Of a stretch of DNA of 64,000 nucleotides, positions 1-14,000 are shown one piece after another (positions within the stretch are counted from its first letter, which is position 1; every line of letters starts with the position of its first letter). The notes beneath the pieces were generated by a model. It did not search any database and had not been told where the DNA came from. It saw only the letters and a program-made list of their open reading frames with translations. The stretch covers positions 10,304,501 through 10,368,500 of the forward strand of contig OV121087.1 of NCBI GenBank assembly GCA_921293015.1, given 5' to 3'. The stretch comes from Phorcus lineatus. Its lineage: Eukaryota > Mollusca > Gastropoda > Trochida > Trochidae. The position numbers and the translations under genes were made by a program.

Positions 1-3000
1 AATAGTGAAATCAATCGGTCTGGGTCTTGGACTCTGCATTTGGGCTTCTACAATGTTGTTAGTAGGATGGGCTAACGGACGGTAAAAATTATCTCTAGTA
101 TTTCATAATAAATCTAATTGGAGTGTTAAAAAGCATAATTGTCATCTGATGAACATGTATAAAACTTTTATTTAATGTTTCAAAACGGTTTTTATCTATA
201 ACGTCTTTTATAAAGCAAAATTAATTATTTTGATTTAGATGTTTTTTTAAATCAAACTATAAGTGAGTGTTGTTGTTTATATCACGTGTTAGCAACCAAC
301 AGAAGTGTTTTCTTCTCTCTCAATATATATACGCGACTCAACATATATGTATTCCCACGTGACCTCCAATACAATTGGGTTATTTTCGCGGTCCTGCCTA
401 AATCCCAGAAACAGAAAAATTTGCAACACATATAATGTCTTTAATAACTATTTAATCTCAATAATTCTAATAGTTCAAGTCGTCGTTTCAACGTTACTAA
501 CGTTGGCTTCATCGTCGAAGTTGTTCCTTACGGTCGAAGACAAAAAAACACGCATTGCATCGATCTCAAGTCTTCAAAAGGTTACTTGAACAAACCGAAT
601 GCGATTGCTAATTTTAATATACTGATTGCAAAAATAACTATCATCGTAACAAATAATGATTCTTTATTGTTGACTCATAAAAGCGCTCGGATTAGAACTA
701 AGGATACTTGTTTAGAAATGTCTCGAGTAACTTCAGTTGGGAGACAATTGCTTGGATTATGCCTGGTTTGGTATTGTCTTGGCATGACACACCAATGTTC
801 ATAGGACCTGCTTGGTTTTTTTTGTGTCTCTTTAAGGTTCGGACTACTGGGCATAAAACCTGAAATTCCGTCTGACACAAGTATGAACTACATTGGGACG
901 GCCTTTTGTCTCGTAAGGTTAGATAGACAGTCCTCAGACAATTTTTCAAAATATCAAAGTTAAAAATTATATCCTGAATTAGTCTTTGAAGTTAGGAAAA
1001 AAAGTTTAAGTAAACTCTAAAGTTATATCTGACTAAGAAACAACAGTTTCCAGGATCCTGGAATTCCGAAAGGAAAACGGGTAGAAATGAAAACAGAGCA
1101 TACAAACTCAAATTCAGTTATTCTGGCTTTAAAATCGTTACAAAATATCTATTATAATTTTATCTTGTTGTCTCATTGATGTTCAACCTAATGACTGTCA
1201 ATGTGTTCTTCTACACATCGCTCAACTGTTAAACTGTTTCAGCGCGATTCTGTACGTGCTAGTGAAACCGGAAATGACGTCACCAGCAACAACTGAGATT
1301 AACGAGAAGCAAGAAGACGAGGCACAGACTTCAAATGATCAGGTGGGTGTTCTGATTTTTTTTCTGATTAGTATGATTTCCTTGAAGAAGTTCAAAATGC
1401 ACAATGCTCTCAGGTAAAAAAAGAACAACAGCTGCATACCGAAAGTTTATTCAAATACCTGCGTATCCTATTGCTAATATCAATAGACACGATTTTTCAA
1501 ACAAACCAAAATTTGTCAAATTGTTTCGAACTCAGGGATAATTTTTAGGCGAACACTTCGACCATTGCGCTCTCCTTCCTCTTGTACAAGAATAGTTAAC
1601 TTTAGTCCCACATTGAAATGTATATGACATTCTAATATTTTCCCAGACTTCTAGAAAACTCCACGTTTTGCCGATTGCATTATTCACTTCACTCTTGTTC
1701 CTTAAAAGTTTATGTAAATAAGACCGAACTTTTCAACCGTACCTCTACCCAAAACGTAGCGAGGTACGAGCATTACGTTCGAGCTAGTTTTAATGAGATT
1801 TTTTAAAACAACATCTAGCCAAAGGTGACAGAAGAGAGAGCAAGTAGATGCGAGAAGGAAGAGAAAAAATCTTACATCGAGACCCTCCCGATCTGGATGA
1901 AGAAAGCTATGCAAGTAATTTCATTCCTCTTCTCAAAGATGAGTCGTACTGTTTTACTACTCATAAGCAGTCCGCTATACTCCCGTACAGTTTAAGGAAA
2001 TATTGCACACTCTTTCCATTGAAATATGGAAATTACGTTTCAAGCATACGAAATGACATACAACTTTATTGGAAGGAACAATATTAGTTGTTTCTCAAAC
2101 GATATTTATGTATTCCGATTCTAGAATCAAACCAAATGGTATTTTATAAGATCTAGCATGTATTGGTTTTAAACTGCACCGGTCTATATAACATGAAAAT
2201 ATAGATATATAAATCACCTACTGGGAAAAACTATTTACGTTTTGCAGTGGTATATTTTCACTTCAAGAATTGTTCTATGACTGATTGGTATACTCTTAAT
2301 AGAAATAATTCAGAATCTATTCCTTTCATTTCAGAGGGGTGACTCTTTCGGTGTTTTCAGGTTTCATGTACGCTGTAGAATACATACCTCCAACTTACAT
2401 ACAGGAGAATGAGGACGGAGCGAGCCAAAACTGTAAGAATATGTAATCACATTTTTCTTATGTTGATAAAATTAAATTACTCTTTTAGAACATAACAGAC
2501 TTGCCGTAATGAATTATAGTTTTTAAAACAATGCATTTTGATTGCTATATTACATTATCTTCAAGGAATTATAATGTTCGAAACATATGACAAGAATAAA
2601 ATAGAACAACTGCTTTCATAAACACACTTGCATCACATGTAATGATATCTTTATAATTAATGTGAATACTTAATAGATAACTCTAGTAATTGACTCTTGA
2701 TTATTAGTAGATTTGGTAAATTGCATACAATCAATTGCCAGTACAATATCACTTTCAATCTTTTCGTATATGATTAATTGGTAGTAAAGGAAACGACACA
2801 CTTACATACAAAAACACCTTAATTCAATAATAAAATCTTCGGTCGTTCATTTTTTATCAGACGTAATCAAATTGCTAACCTATGTTCTTTCTATAACAAA
2901 ATGTAGTTTATTCAGTTTCAAACGAAATCTTGGAATCTTTCAAAAGAGTTCAGCCTGCACACTTCAATCACGTTTAAAGGACATTCCTGCAATATTTCAT

Positions 3001-5818
3001 ATCAATACAATAACCCCTACTTTTATGAACCATGCGCAACTCAGCATTTGCATGCTAATATGTTAACCGTCTGGAACTTAAGGATTGAATTATGAGTAAA
3101 ACCAGGTTGGTTTGCCTCGTTGAGCAATATTCTGTATTTGAGATCAGCGGAAGTAGGAAACTGCCGGTAGGAATTTTATTATAGCTCCTAAAATATCGAT
3201 ATTGTGCATTTGACAGCATAATATATTGTCTGTTTGAATTGACTTTTCGGGCTTATGAATGCATGCTGCGCATTTTATTAATGGATCGATTATATGTACA
3301 TGTACTCGATATAATGCTTAAAGGACATCTCCTTGCCTTAATTTCCTTCATATCAATATCAAAAGTGTAATAATTGATTTCATTTCATTGGTTCACACTA
3401 GCTTAGAAAACCGCTAACCTCGACTTTATCACTTCTCGATTTACGTTCAAAGATTTTTCAACAAAATAAGAACTGGGCTTGATTTTTGTTAATTTGTCCA
3501 ATCAACACCTTTAATTAGTCTTTCTCTAAGACAGCGTAATTATCAGCTGTGAAATAGCCACCTGGGCTAGGGGCCATAATATTCGCGCGGGTGTGACGTA
3601 ATAAACAGACTATACAGAGTGGCACATCATTATTTCAACTGAAATATCGCCTTAAATAATTGTTTAATTACCATTGAAGTGGATATCTTTTTTTTACACC
3701 AAACGATTATTAGTGTTACATCGTCAAATGATTTATCTAACTGAGTGGAAAACATTATATGAAAATCGTTAATCATTCGTTCTTTTTTCCTGTGATTTTG
3801 TTACGATAGATGTATAGATCACGAGGCAATGATTCTGTTTATGACGTCATAAAAAGGGTGTGTGACCAGTCATTCATTCACTGGTTTGTGGCCAGATAGA
3901 TCTAAGCGGCCCATCAAATAGTGGCATTCAAAAACGGCTTTCATTACCAAACTTAACATATTTGAGTAGCGACCTTTGACGCACTATATATATATATAAT
4001 ATTGTAATCAGACATTCATATATTCCAAAGAAAATAGTGAAATATGTTGTGGTTATGTAAACTTTAAAATTTGGGTGTCAACTATTACATATTTCTACCC
4101 ATTTCTTAGTGTTTCAGCATTGTAAGAAATTATAATAACATTGTGAGAGTTCAATGTGTTCAACAAATTATTAGACCTAAACAAAGGAATATAATAATTT
4201 CAAAGATATTTTTTTCATTGGGCAGTCCCTCAGCTATGATCTCGAATTTCTCGCAAAACTAAAGTAAAAAAAACATTTCACAACGATGATCAAAGAATTT
4301 GATAATTGAACTTAGGCATGAAGCTCAGTGGGTAGACCACCCGCTAATAGAACAAATGCCGGTGTTCGATTCCTGGACGTTTAATTATGAGGAACGTTGC
4401 TTGACGCTCAGCAATATACGTGTATGGATAAAACATCGTTTAAACTGACCCTGCACTCTGCCTGCTGGGTGCCAAGAGCACAGAATAAACTTTCGACATT
4501 ACTTTGTAACTTAGGCAACCAGAAGGTTATTCGCTGTTCGTCATTCGAATAGCGATTCACACAGTTTTTCCTGTTCGCCTTTGATATTTTACTTATATAC
4601 GAATGACGAACGGCAAATTAATTTTAATCCTATTCGACGTTACTCACGTATGCATGTAAATTAGACTTGTCTACATTTATTAGGCTGTTTTTCAATTATA
4701 ATTGAAACTTTATTCAAACTTCCATTACCCTTTCTTATATTACTCAGATTGGAATGAATATATGAGATTGAATTGAAATTACAAAAATCAATTTATGATG
4801 TTTAGGTCCTAAAGCCAAACGATATGTTATGAAAGTATGTAGCCCTTTTACTCTCACCACCTTTCAGCCCTCGACTACGTCTTCGCCCACTTTTGCGGCA
4901 TCCATATCGGTTCCACCTTCTACTTCATTGTCTACATCATCTACCGACGTAACAAGCCCGACGTCTACCCCCAGGTCATTCTCCCGGCCCTGGTGTCAGG
5001 CTCCATGTGGGGTGTGGCCACTGCCCTGTTCTTCGTTATCAACATGACCCTCTCCCAGGCTGTTTCCTTCCCGATCATTTCCACAGTGCCCATGGGCATG
5101 TCACTGGCTATAGGAATACTTATCTTTCATGAAATAAAGGTAATCTGTTTGATAAAAAGTGATGTTTGAAGCGTTAACGAAACTGTTAAATGAGCGAACG
5201 AGCAGCACATTTGCAAAAGGTATATTGGAATAATTTGCTACAATGGAATAAGGTTAATTATTTAACAAATATAAGCATTTAAAATACAATTTGCAAAATT
5301 AAAGTGATTGTATATTGGGGTGCATGTGAATGTATTCAAAACTATATCAGTCAATGATATATTTCAAAGCGATGATTTCAAACTTGGTATTTTATTATAT
5401 TTGCACAATTGATTGTACCAATCCTACAAGATTGCCAATTGTACTAAGAAGTGTATTAGATGAATACAGAGGTTCTTTTGGGATGAGATTAATTTTTCAG
5501 GCAATGAATGTTATTCATGTGATAGTTTCAACATAATGTTGCAAATGTTTTAGTCAAAATATTTCATATAAGCAAGCTAGAATTCATTTAAGTTTTCAAC
5601 ATCTTTGCCGCTTTCTTCAGATTCAATCACTTACTTCACTAAACTGCTTTCAGGGAGAAGGAAAGACAAAAAATAAGTCAAAGCCGACTTGTCATAGATT
5701 TCAAAATATAAGATTAACTTATGTTTCTCAACAGGGTCGCCGAAACTTTATAGTGGTGATTGTGGGTATGTTATTCACAGTCGCTGGAGCTGTCCTGACT
5801 GGTCTTTCGAAAGCTTGA
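1..5818 (+). CDS. TMEM144: TMEM144-like membrane transporter, 3' part (7 exons)
   Basis: The exons read from the sequence are <1-81, 837-917, 1243-1342, 1837-1910, 2335-2432, 4868-5139 and 5735-5818, ending in TGA. Phases agree at every junction and give about 262 codons; the 5' exons lie outside the window. The spliced product aligns along its length with vertebrate TMEM144, a ten-helix member of the drug/metabolite transporter superfamily thought to move carbohydrate. Diagnostic stretches are SIGLGLGLCIWAS, FGLLGIKPE, SLDYVFAHFCGIHIGSTFY and SQAVSFPIISTVPMG, with a last helix VVIVGMLFTVAGAVLTGL. A Glu/Lys-rich hydrophilic loop (exons 3-4) replaces the loop between the two halves of the family. 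The fourth intron begins with GC rather than GT. The substrate is not known from sequence. Confidence 0.93.
1911..2334 (+). other. GC-AG intron of the TMEM144-like gene
   Basis: The donor is GCAAGT at 1911 and the acceptor is TTTCAG ending at 2334. Using the nearby GT at 1915 would leave the upstream exon in phase 0, while the downstream exon needs phase 2. Cutting before GCAAGT restores the frame and gives WMKKAIGVTLSVFSGF, which aligns residue for residue with the family. GCAAGT matches the known consensus for GC donors. Confidence 0.8.
4319..4507 (+). mobile_element. tRNA-derived SINE with target-site duplication
   Basis: It lies inside the last long intron of the TMEM144-like gene. The 5' end has a polymerase III A box (AAGCTCAGTGGGTAGACC) and a B box (GGTGTTCGATTCC) at tRNA spacing, followed by a tRNA-unrelated body. 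The 10-base direct repeat AACTTAGGCA flanks it at 4309-4318 and 4508-4517, which is the target-site duplication expected of L1-type retrotransposition. Confidence 0.8.
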
Positions 5819-8012
5819 CGTCTTCCGGAATCTCTTCGACATAAGTGAAAAGCACAACTGATTCATTGTGATTAAGACATCGGCCTGCGACGATTTTTGG
5901 TTCAAATTCTTAAAAATCATGCATTCAAGTTGATCAATTGTATTTATCCACATTCATGCAACAACCAATACACAGCGTGATGAAGGAGCAAACAAATACT
6001 CCTAAACGACGAGATTTTACAATAAAGAAGTCATTTTCCAGAAAATCTTCCTGTACCATACTTAATGTAAATGTAAACTTGACTGTAACAGCGGGAGAAT
6101 AAGTTTAAGGCAATGTGAAATGGGGAATTGTAACAATAATCTATACAATCACCTTCAATTTAAATAACTGATTGAGATATTAGTGTTCTCGATAATCGTT
6201 ATATTTTCAACGTTCAAGTAAAAACATTATGTCGAATTGAATAACAGTTTAGTCATCAGTGAACGGAATTTACAATGTCTCTGTGGTCAACTGAAGCAAT
6301 GAACGTCATTCAAAATATCATTGCATCTCTACTCTATGAATATGTTCAAAATATACAAGCATATTATACAAAATGTCCACTATCGTAAATATTTTTCAAT
6401 TTGCTCATATCTTCATGTTGTTGAAACCTTCTTTCAAATAAAGATTAACACTTACGCCATTGAAATTCAGTACTCCGTAGAATTATTTATATATGTCAAT
6501 ATAAAAAGTCATATGTAAAGGGTATGCCACTCATAGAATGCATGGCATTAAAACAACAATCACTTGAATAAGCATCAAATTTGCTTTCAGTGCATCATGT
6601 GTTTACTATAAAATTTAGAAAAGTCCTAAGATATCATTAAGTTAAAGCAACAGTCCGACGGCAGTTTAAAAAAATGCAGTTTGAAATCAGAAAGTTTGGT
6701 TGAAGCAACCCTTTGTTTATTTTATGGCATGTCAATAATTGTTCGTTTCAGACATAAATTTAATTTCAGCCTTACTAAGAGTAAAGTGATGTCGTCCCCA
6801 AAACGTTTTTGCACCGACTCACAAGTTTACAAAGGTTCAGGAGCAACTCGACAATTCTACAGCGACCACCTGGTTCAAACCTAAGGACCTCACTGTTCCA
6901 AAAATTATCAGCTCCCAAAAAGATGAATGTTAAAGTTTTTTTTTATTTATTTTGTTTTTATTTTTTATTTGTTCCCTTAAGTTACAAAGTCAGTAATGTA
7001 CAACATTAAACTTATAGGTAATACAATAGAAGAAGTTAAGGAAATATTCCTTAAAAGTTAATTCATCATTAAGATTCAGGAACAACTCATTTGGCTCCCG
7101 AATTCAATAGCAACTACCTGACTCAAAGAAGACTCGATGTTCGAAAAAAACTAAAGAAAACCTCCAACACTAATTGCGGTATCTCTATTTTTGTGTGCTT
7201 CGAAAATCTAGGCCCAGATTACAAAACTTTTTCTTTAATCATATGCTGTGGACGCTCCCACAACACACCTGGCTGTACCCACGCGTCTCTGATACCTACA
7301 CCGGTGAGTTTTCACGAGTGACGGTGCTACAAAAAAGTTTACCAACAAAACAATCAAGTATACCAACAAAACAATCACTCCTAATATCGCGGATCACGTT
7401 TGTCAACGATGGATTCAAGCTTAATAATTTTTCTATCAGGTTTGTCTGTGAATATACTATTTCTGTTTCTATTATGGGCGAAGAAATAGTTGGATCTATT
7501 AGAGAAATACTGGCTGTAAAACTACAGAGACGATACTTTAACAGGGCAGTTGTTAAGAAATGGGAATGACTTGAATATAAGAAAATAATTTCTTATGAAA
7601 GTTTGTTGTAATAATAATACTATAACTAGAGTCGTACATGGTTTGTCAAATAAAAGGTATATTAAATCAAGTGTCACCGGTTAAGATTGAGATTCATTAG
7701 TGGCGTCAGGTTAACGTGAAATGTACCTTTACTTACCAAATATCCCGGAACATTTGTACACATTAACAAATTCCCCTTTCAAATTGTACGACATTAAAAA
7801 AAATATATATATCCGAAAAACATTAAGGGGAAACAAAGACATTTTTGATTGAGTACAGAAGAATATTTTTTATTGATAACGACTCGTTATACAGAAATAT
7901 TCTAACTGTTATACATGTACCTGACTAACACTCTTCTTTCAATCCCCACCATAACTTTCCAGAAATCCTTTTACTACGCCATGTACGCGCTATTTTGCAC
8001 ATGTATTTTCAG
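5819..8012. other. Intergenic: 3' UTR of TMEM144 and unassigned DNA
   Basis: Apart from the polyadenylation signal at 6021, no coding sequence is supported. Short open frames here lack homology and splice context. The unseen signal-peptide exon of the downstream mucin-LU gene probably lies here, but no ATG followed by a hydrophobic stretch in the needed phase was found. Confidence 0.4.
6021..6026 (+). promoter_or_regulatory. Polyadenylation signal of the TMEM144-like gene
   Basis: AATAAA lies about 200 bases after the TGA at 5816-5818, a usual distance for a short 3' untranslated region. No cleavage site was verified. Confidence 0.5.
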
Positions 8013-11000
8013 TTCTTATTGTTCAAGTTGGAAGTTTTATTTTGGGCGACGTCTGCAGTGAATGTCATTCCTTGAGTAAGTATCTTCAAACATTTGGTAA
8101 GGCTATTACGTTTTATTCTTTAACTTTATGTTAATATTATGAAATGTATCATTATTCGTTGAAATATCGATATTTGATATTTTAAAGTCATGTGGACTAT
8201 CCATTAGGCCAGAAGACTTATGGACTGTCGTCCGTTGATTTCTCACATTTTCGACTTCTCTTCAAGAACCACTGAGCTTTCCAGGTTGACATTTTGTAAT
8301 ACATTGAACCTGGGAATCAAAGTTTGTCCTTTTGGAACTCAACCCATCTCTGAAATATGGGAGTTGCAGGCATCAGACTATAAACAATTCATGACTGCTG
8401 CCCCAAAACCAGTAGGGATACGATGCCCAACTCTTCAAACTGTTGTAATGCTGTTCGGGACAAGTTAGACTGGTACGGGGAGTTCTAAGTTGACTGCCAA
8501 AATTTCGACACATTACGAATAAGAAATGTTGTCATCGAATTACATCATGATAAATATGGAGTGTAACGATAAATATCAGACAAGAAAATTATGATGAAAG
8601 TGTAAAATCTGTTTAAGTTGAAGGAAAAGAAAAGCATCGATTTAATAGTTTTATCTATGGTTGTTAAGTATTTCATTGTTGATTGTGGCAGAAGCATTTT
8701 GTTTTACGATATATTATGATATGATTTTGAAACAATGTGAGTCTTCCAGATTATAAATTTTGTGACAACTCAGTATCAATTGTTGTTCCCATGTTTCCCT
8801 TGAATTTTGCTTGGATTTGTTGGTTGATTTGTAACGCGATTTTCTACTTCCTGATAATTTTGTAATGATAAACTTTGTAATAACTGAAGAGTTGGTTTTC
8901 ATTCATTCAGATATGGTTAACCTGAAACACAGTAGAGATAATTATAAATTGAAGAACAGTAGTCTCAGTCATTGAGAAAACAGGTTTAACAATACTCTTG
9001 TTCTTAGAAGTTATTTTATCTTCCTACCTAGTGAATCAAACTTTTTTTTGACTCCCTTTCAAAAGTCATTGATAGAAGGAATCTACAACATTTAGAATAT
9101 CATCTCAGGGATCGAACCCCTGTATAACATAAATTGTATAATACATATTGTATAAATAAAAGATGTTTTAGCTTGCAAGCAATGTCCGATAAGTAGAGGT
9201 GGAAGTTGGCATTAGCTGATTACTGAAGACACTTGTCAACAACGAAAGTCAGTATTACGTGTAATCCCAATGAACTCAAATGGTTGACTTTTTTCACTTA
9301 AAACAACACAGTTATGGCCCTTGTTCCATTCCATTTTGGTAACGTAGTTTTCAGAAATATAACTTTGAAACCCTCATGTGTTAAGATGGTTTGCAGAACA
9401 CATGAAGAAATAAAGAAGATATTGGTGTTACAATTCTTTCTTCAAAGTGTCTGTTACGTTTAAGTTATCGTACTTCAGCGTTATTTATGAAAAAGATGTT
9501 TTATAAATTGTTCTGTTTTCTATAGGATTCTTGTCAAAACAGAATCAATTATGTATACGAATTTCCTGGACAAGTCCCACTGAGAGAAGGTTTTATCAGC
9601 ACAATGACGTGTGTACAAATTGTCGGAAATCGCGGCTAGGTTCACAGTTAGTTCATGACCACTCCCTACTTCCCGCACGAGATAAATCCGAGTTATTAGT
9701 CCCCGCATTTACTTCCAAGGTCTCCTGTCCATGTAAATAACAACATTGTCTCAAAGAGTGTCGGGAAAAAACAGTTTGAAACACCAATTTTCCGTTCAAA
9801 TATTGTTTTTATATGATTCTCCTCAAATGTAGGTAAGTAGGTGGATTTAAGTGCGACGTTTGGCCAAAAATGACTTTCAAGCGCCCGGCATTATCTTAAA
9901 ACTATTGATTAAAATGAAATTAAAAATATGAAATGCTTAAAATTTTATCATATTTGCCTGTGTTCTTGACAAAATCTAAAAGTGATCTCTCAACTTCGCC
10001 AAACATTAGATTTTTATCAAAGAATAGATCTCAATGAGAAGACGTTGAGTTTATTTATAACAACCTGTCTGAGGTCTTCACGTTGATTGTCATGACCTTC
10101 ACATTCTAACAGAAAATGGAATACTGTTTCTTGGTTATTTGCAAAACAGTTGATACATGACGGGGATACACCTTTGTCTAAGCATTTAATTCACAATGTC
10201 CAAGTCTCCTAAAATTTTCATTCTCTCCCTTTAGAGGCTTCCGAGGTAATTTATTTACATGTAACCTTCTTACAAGCTGGGTGTACTGTTGTTAGATACC
10301 TGTATGCTGATTGGCTGTATTAGAAGTCAGTTAAGCAATTTGCAAAGTTGTTTCCGGAGCTATTGAGGAGACTAGACTTCCTTCATCTGTGGAAAAAAAA
10401 AGTATCTAAGAAATCATTGAGCCTTGAGTTCGATTGCTAACTATCTTCTCACTGTGTGTACAATTGCGTACAAAAACACCCGCGTGTGTTCATATGTTTT
10501 TCTTTTATTCCAGCTGAAGTGAAACATACCAACTCACATGTATGCAATTTAAGACCGCATTATCACGGTAGGTACATTTTAAATCTCTTGTAATAGAATG
10601 TTAGATACTTACTTGGTCTTCACCGGTAAGGAGGAAAGGACATATATCAGTAGGAGATTAGGTTTTCAAAACATGAGAAAATATTAAGTGTTCTTTTGAA
10701 TTCAAATATCCTGTTCTACTCCTGGATAGAATATGACACAGAGACTAAATCTAACCTGTGAAATCACTCATATGTATTGTTTTGTTTCACAGCCTTGAGT
10801 CAATTGCTTTTTCGATGGCAGAGTTTAAATGAATACCTAGGTAAGTTCTTTATACCTTAAACCATTCACACCTTTCATTAAAAATAAAATGAAATCGCCC
10901 GTCGTATTTTCTACGTGTATATCTCATTAGCTCACATACTTTCATTTCACAGATATTGCTACAGTGCTGAGCGAATGTTACGAAAGGATTCATGACTGTT

Positions 11001-14000
11001 CCAGTAAGTAAAAATCAGTCATCTATTAAAGAAACAACATTAGTTTAGCTTAAAAATAAACTTCATTGTCAACATTTTTAGTGAAAAGGTGATTATATTC
11101 ATAAGTTTACAATAATGATGAAATGAAAACTTATTTTTGCAATTCTTCAAGGACGTGCAGTTAATTGAAGAATGTTAACGAAACAAATATTCAATGGTTG
11201 TAGCAATAACAAAGGCCGACCAGTGCGCCTACAAGAAGCTGTTTCAGGAGCATCTGAAATCAACGCGCACAGGAAATGGTCTTCATCGCATTACATGTGA
11301 GCTGTTTGAGTGGCATTCTAGAAGTTGTGGGTATAAGGACAACAAGGAATTATATGGATAATCAACTTCTTTATTGTACTGGCAGCGACGTTTCGGTATA
11401 GATTCTTATACCGTTTTCAAGCAATTGCTATACCGAAACGTCGCTACCAGTACAATAAAGAAGTTGATTATCCATATAATTCCTTGTTGTCCTCATTACA
11501 TGTGAGTTTACAACCAACTAATTTCGTTTTCTCACCGAGTTTATTGTATCTTTTGCTTAATTGTACCATTTTACCTGGCTTGTATGATCTTACAGATATA
11601 ATAAGATATCATACATGTCATGCGAACTTATTGATAATAAGTATGGACTCATATACGTCAAATAAAAACTGAGTGACAATTCTCACATGATACCTTCGAG
11701 GTGAAGGACAAGTTTTCTATCGTTTCAGGTGATACGGATTTCAATGGGGAGTGTTTAAATATCAACAGAAGAAAAAAGCGAAGCGAACCACAAGAAGGTA
11801 AAAACTAAACCTACAACTTAGAATCTCCATTGACCAATGTACATGCCCACAAGATTCCAACTCTGTAGAGTCAGTGGTTTATGAGAAGAAGTTTAAATAG
11901 CAACAATTATGGACGCCGAAAGTTATGCAATGCAAGTCCTGTATCCCAACTATTCGTAAAAACAAGAAGGTTAAAACAGACCAGAATTTTGTGCATGACA
12001 TTTTGTAAAAATGAGGTAAAACAGACCAGCTATTTGTGTATGATATTTTGTAAACAAGAATGCACAAGCATATCAGCTATTCGTGTGTGACACTTAAGAC
12101 ACAAAACGGTTAGGTCATGCCAATTATTCTTGTATGGCATTTAGTGCACAACGAATTTAAAACACTCCAAATGTTTATGAACTATTGTAATTTACTTCTA
12201 TGCATCTTTTAACAATACCTTGTATTGATTGATTACACTCATATGATAAATCATTCTCTTTCAGTGACAGAGGCATTGAAGCTCATTAAAGATATTTCCG
12301 ATGGATGTTTACAGAGGATAATAGATTTTCATTTGGGTACGCTTTACGTTCATGTTTTGAATGTTGTAAAAGAACATACTTTATGCCGATATATCATATC
12401 AATAACTGACAAAGGTTTGTTTTTACAAAGGATGTCAAATATTGTGTATTGTTTTTCTGGTATGTATTTTGTTGTCTTTTTAGAGTAGAATAACACAAGT
12501 CATTGTTTTTCTTATTCAGAGAGTGTCCTTAAACATGTTTACTTCCCGCCGTTATCGCCAACTGTAACAAAATCTATGATATCATTACCTACGACAACAG
12601 GAGCATTTCCTTCATCAATAACATCAACAGCGAGACCAACAACCACGTTTTTGACATCAACACAATCATTTGGGAAAACGACCAAAGAAAAAATAACAAC
12701 ACTAAAGGCAACGACACACAAACTCACCCCAACATCATCAACGACAAAAGTAACAACACAATCAACTCAAAATCTTAAAACAACATCAACAACAACACGT
12801 AAAGCAACAACATCAGAAATCCCAACTTCTTCAACATTAAGTACAACAACTCATAAACCGTCAACACAAATGACATCAACAACACAAAATGCAACCCCGA
12901 AACAAGTTGCACATAACACATATTCTACACTGAAAGAAACATCTTCTACAAAAACGTTAACGACAGCGTCTGAAGCCACTGTAACACCAACCTCAATACA
13001 TGACAATTCGACATCGGTACCGGTAACAACATATAAAGGAACAACAACATCTTCTACAATGAAAACGTCATCGTTAACTAAAACGGAAATTATAACATCT
13101 GATGTAACATTACAACACACTACAACATCTGTGCCGTTAACAAAATCCAAAACAACAACATCCTTTACGATGAAATCCTCATCCTCTACTAAAACAGAAA
13201 TAACAACATCTGGCGCAACAACATCAGCACACTTTACTGCATTAACATCTTCACATGAACCGGTCACAATATCTGAATCAACCACACCAATCATTTCAAA
13301 ACAAACAGCAGTGACAACAGAAAAAGCAAAATCATCACCGATGTTGACAGAATTATCCACACTAGCGCAAAAAATAACATCTGAAGCAGCATCTACATCA
13401 TCACAAGCATCTGTTACAACAACATTATCGCCATTGAAAGCATCAGTATCAACACAGGCATCACTTACATTAGGAACAACTACAGCATCGTCAATATCTG
13501 AACCGTCACCTCCTCTAGTGATACAAACATCTGAGTTCGTAATAGTAACATCAACGAAAATACCTGTAATATCAGAATCAACAACATCCTTATTAGGGTC
13601 ATCAAAAACATCCCGACTACCAACTTCAAAACATGCGAAAGTAACGTCGTCTGTAGAAGCAACCGCATCAACAACACCTGAAGGAAAATCTACGACAATG
13701 ATATTGTCAACTTCATCACAAGACCCAATGACATTTTCAAAAGCAGCGACACCATCGTCACAAGCAGTATTAACATCATCAACAACAAAGGCATTAGCAT
13801 CAAACGCAACAACATTATCAACAACCCAAAAGGAATTTATTTCAAAACAAGCAGTAGTTACACCATCTAACACAGCAGATCCACTGACGACAACGCAAAC
13901 AACCTTGCCATCAACAACGTTTTCAACTCGAGAAACAGTAACAACATCTGCAACAGCAACTACACAAATAGCAAAACTCAACACATACACAACAATAACA

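Noticed and set aside
1848-2087. 79-codon ORF on the plus strand
   Set aside because: It overlaps TMEM144 exon 1837-1910 in another frame and runs into the intron.
4829-5047. 72-codon Ser/Thr-rich ORF
   Set aside because: It is an out-of-frame reading of the TMEM144 exon 4868-5139.
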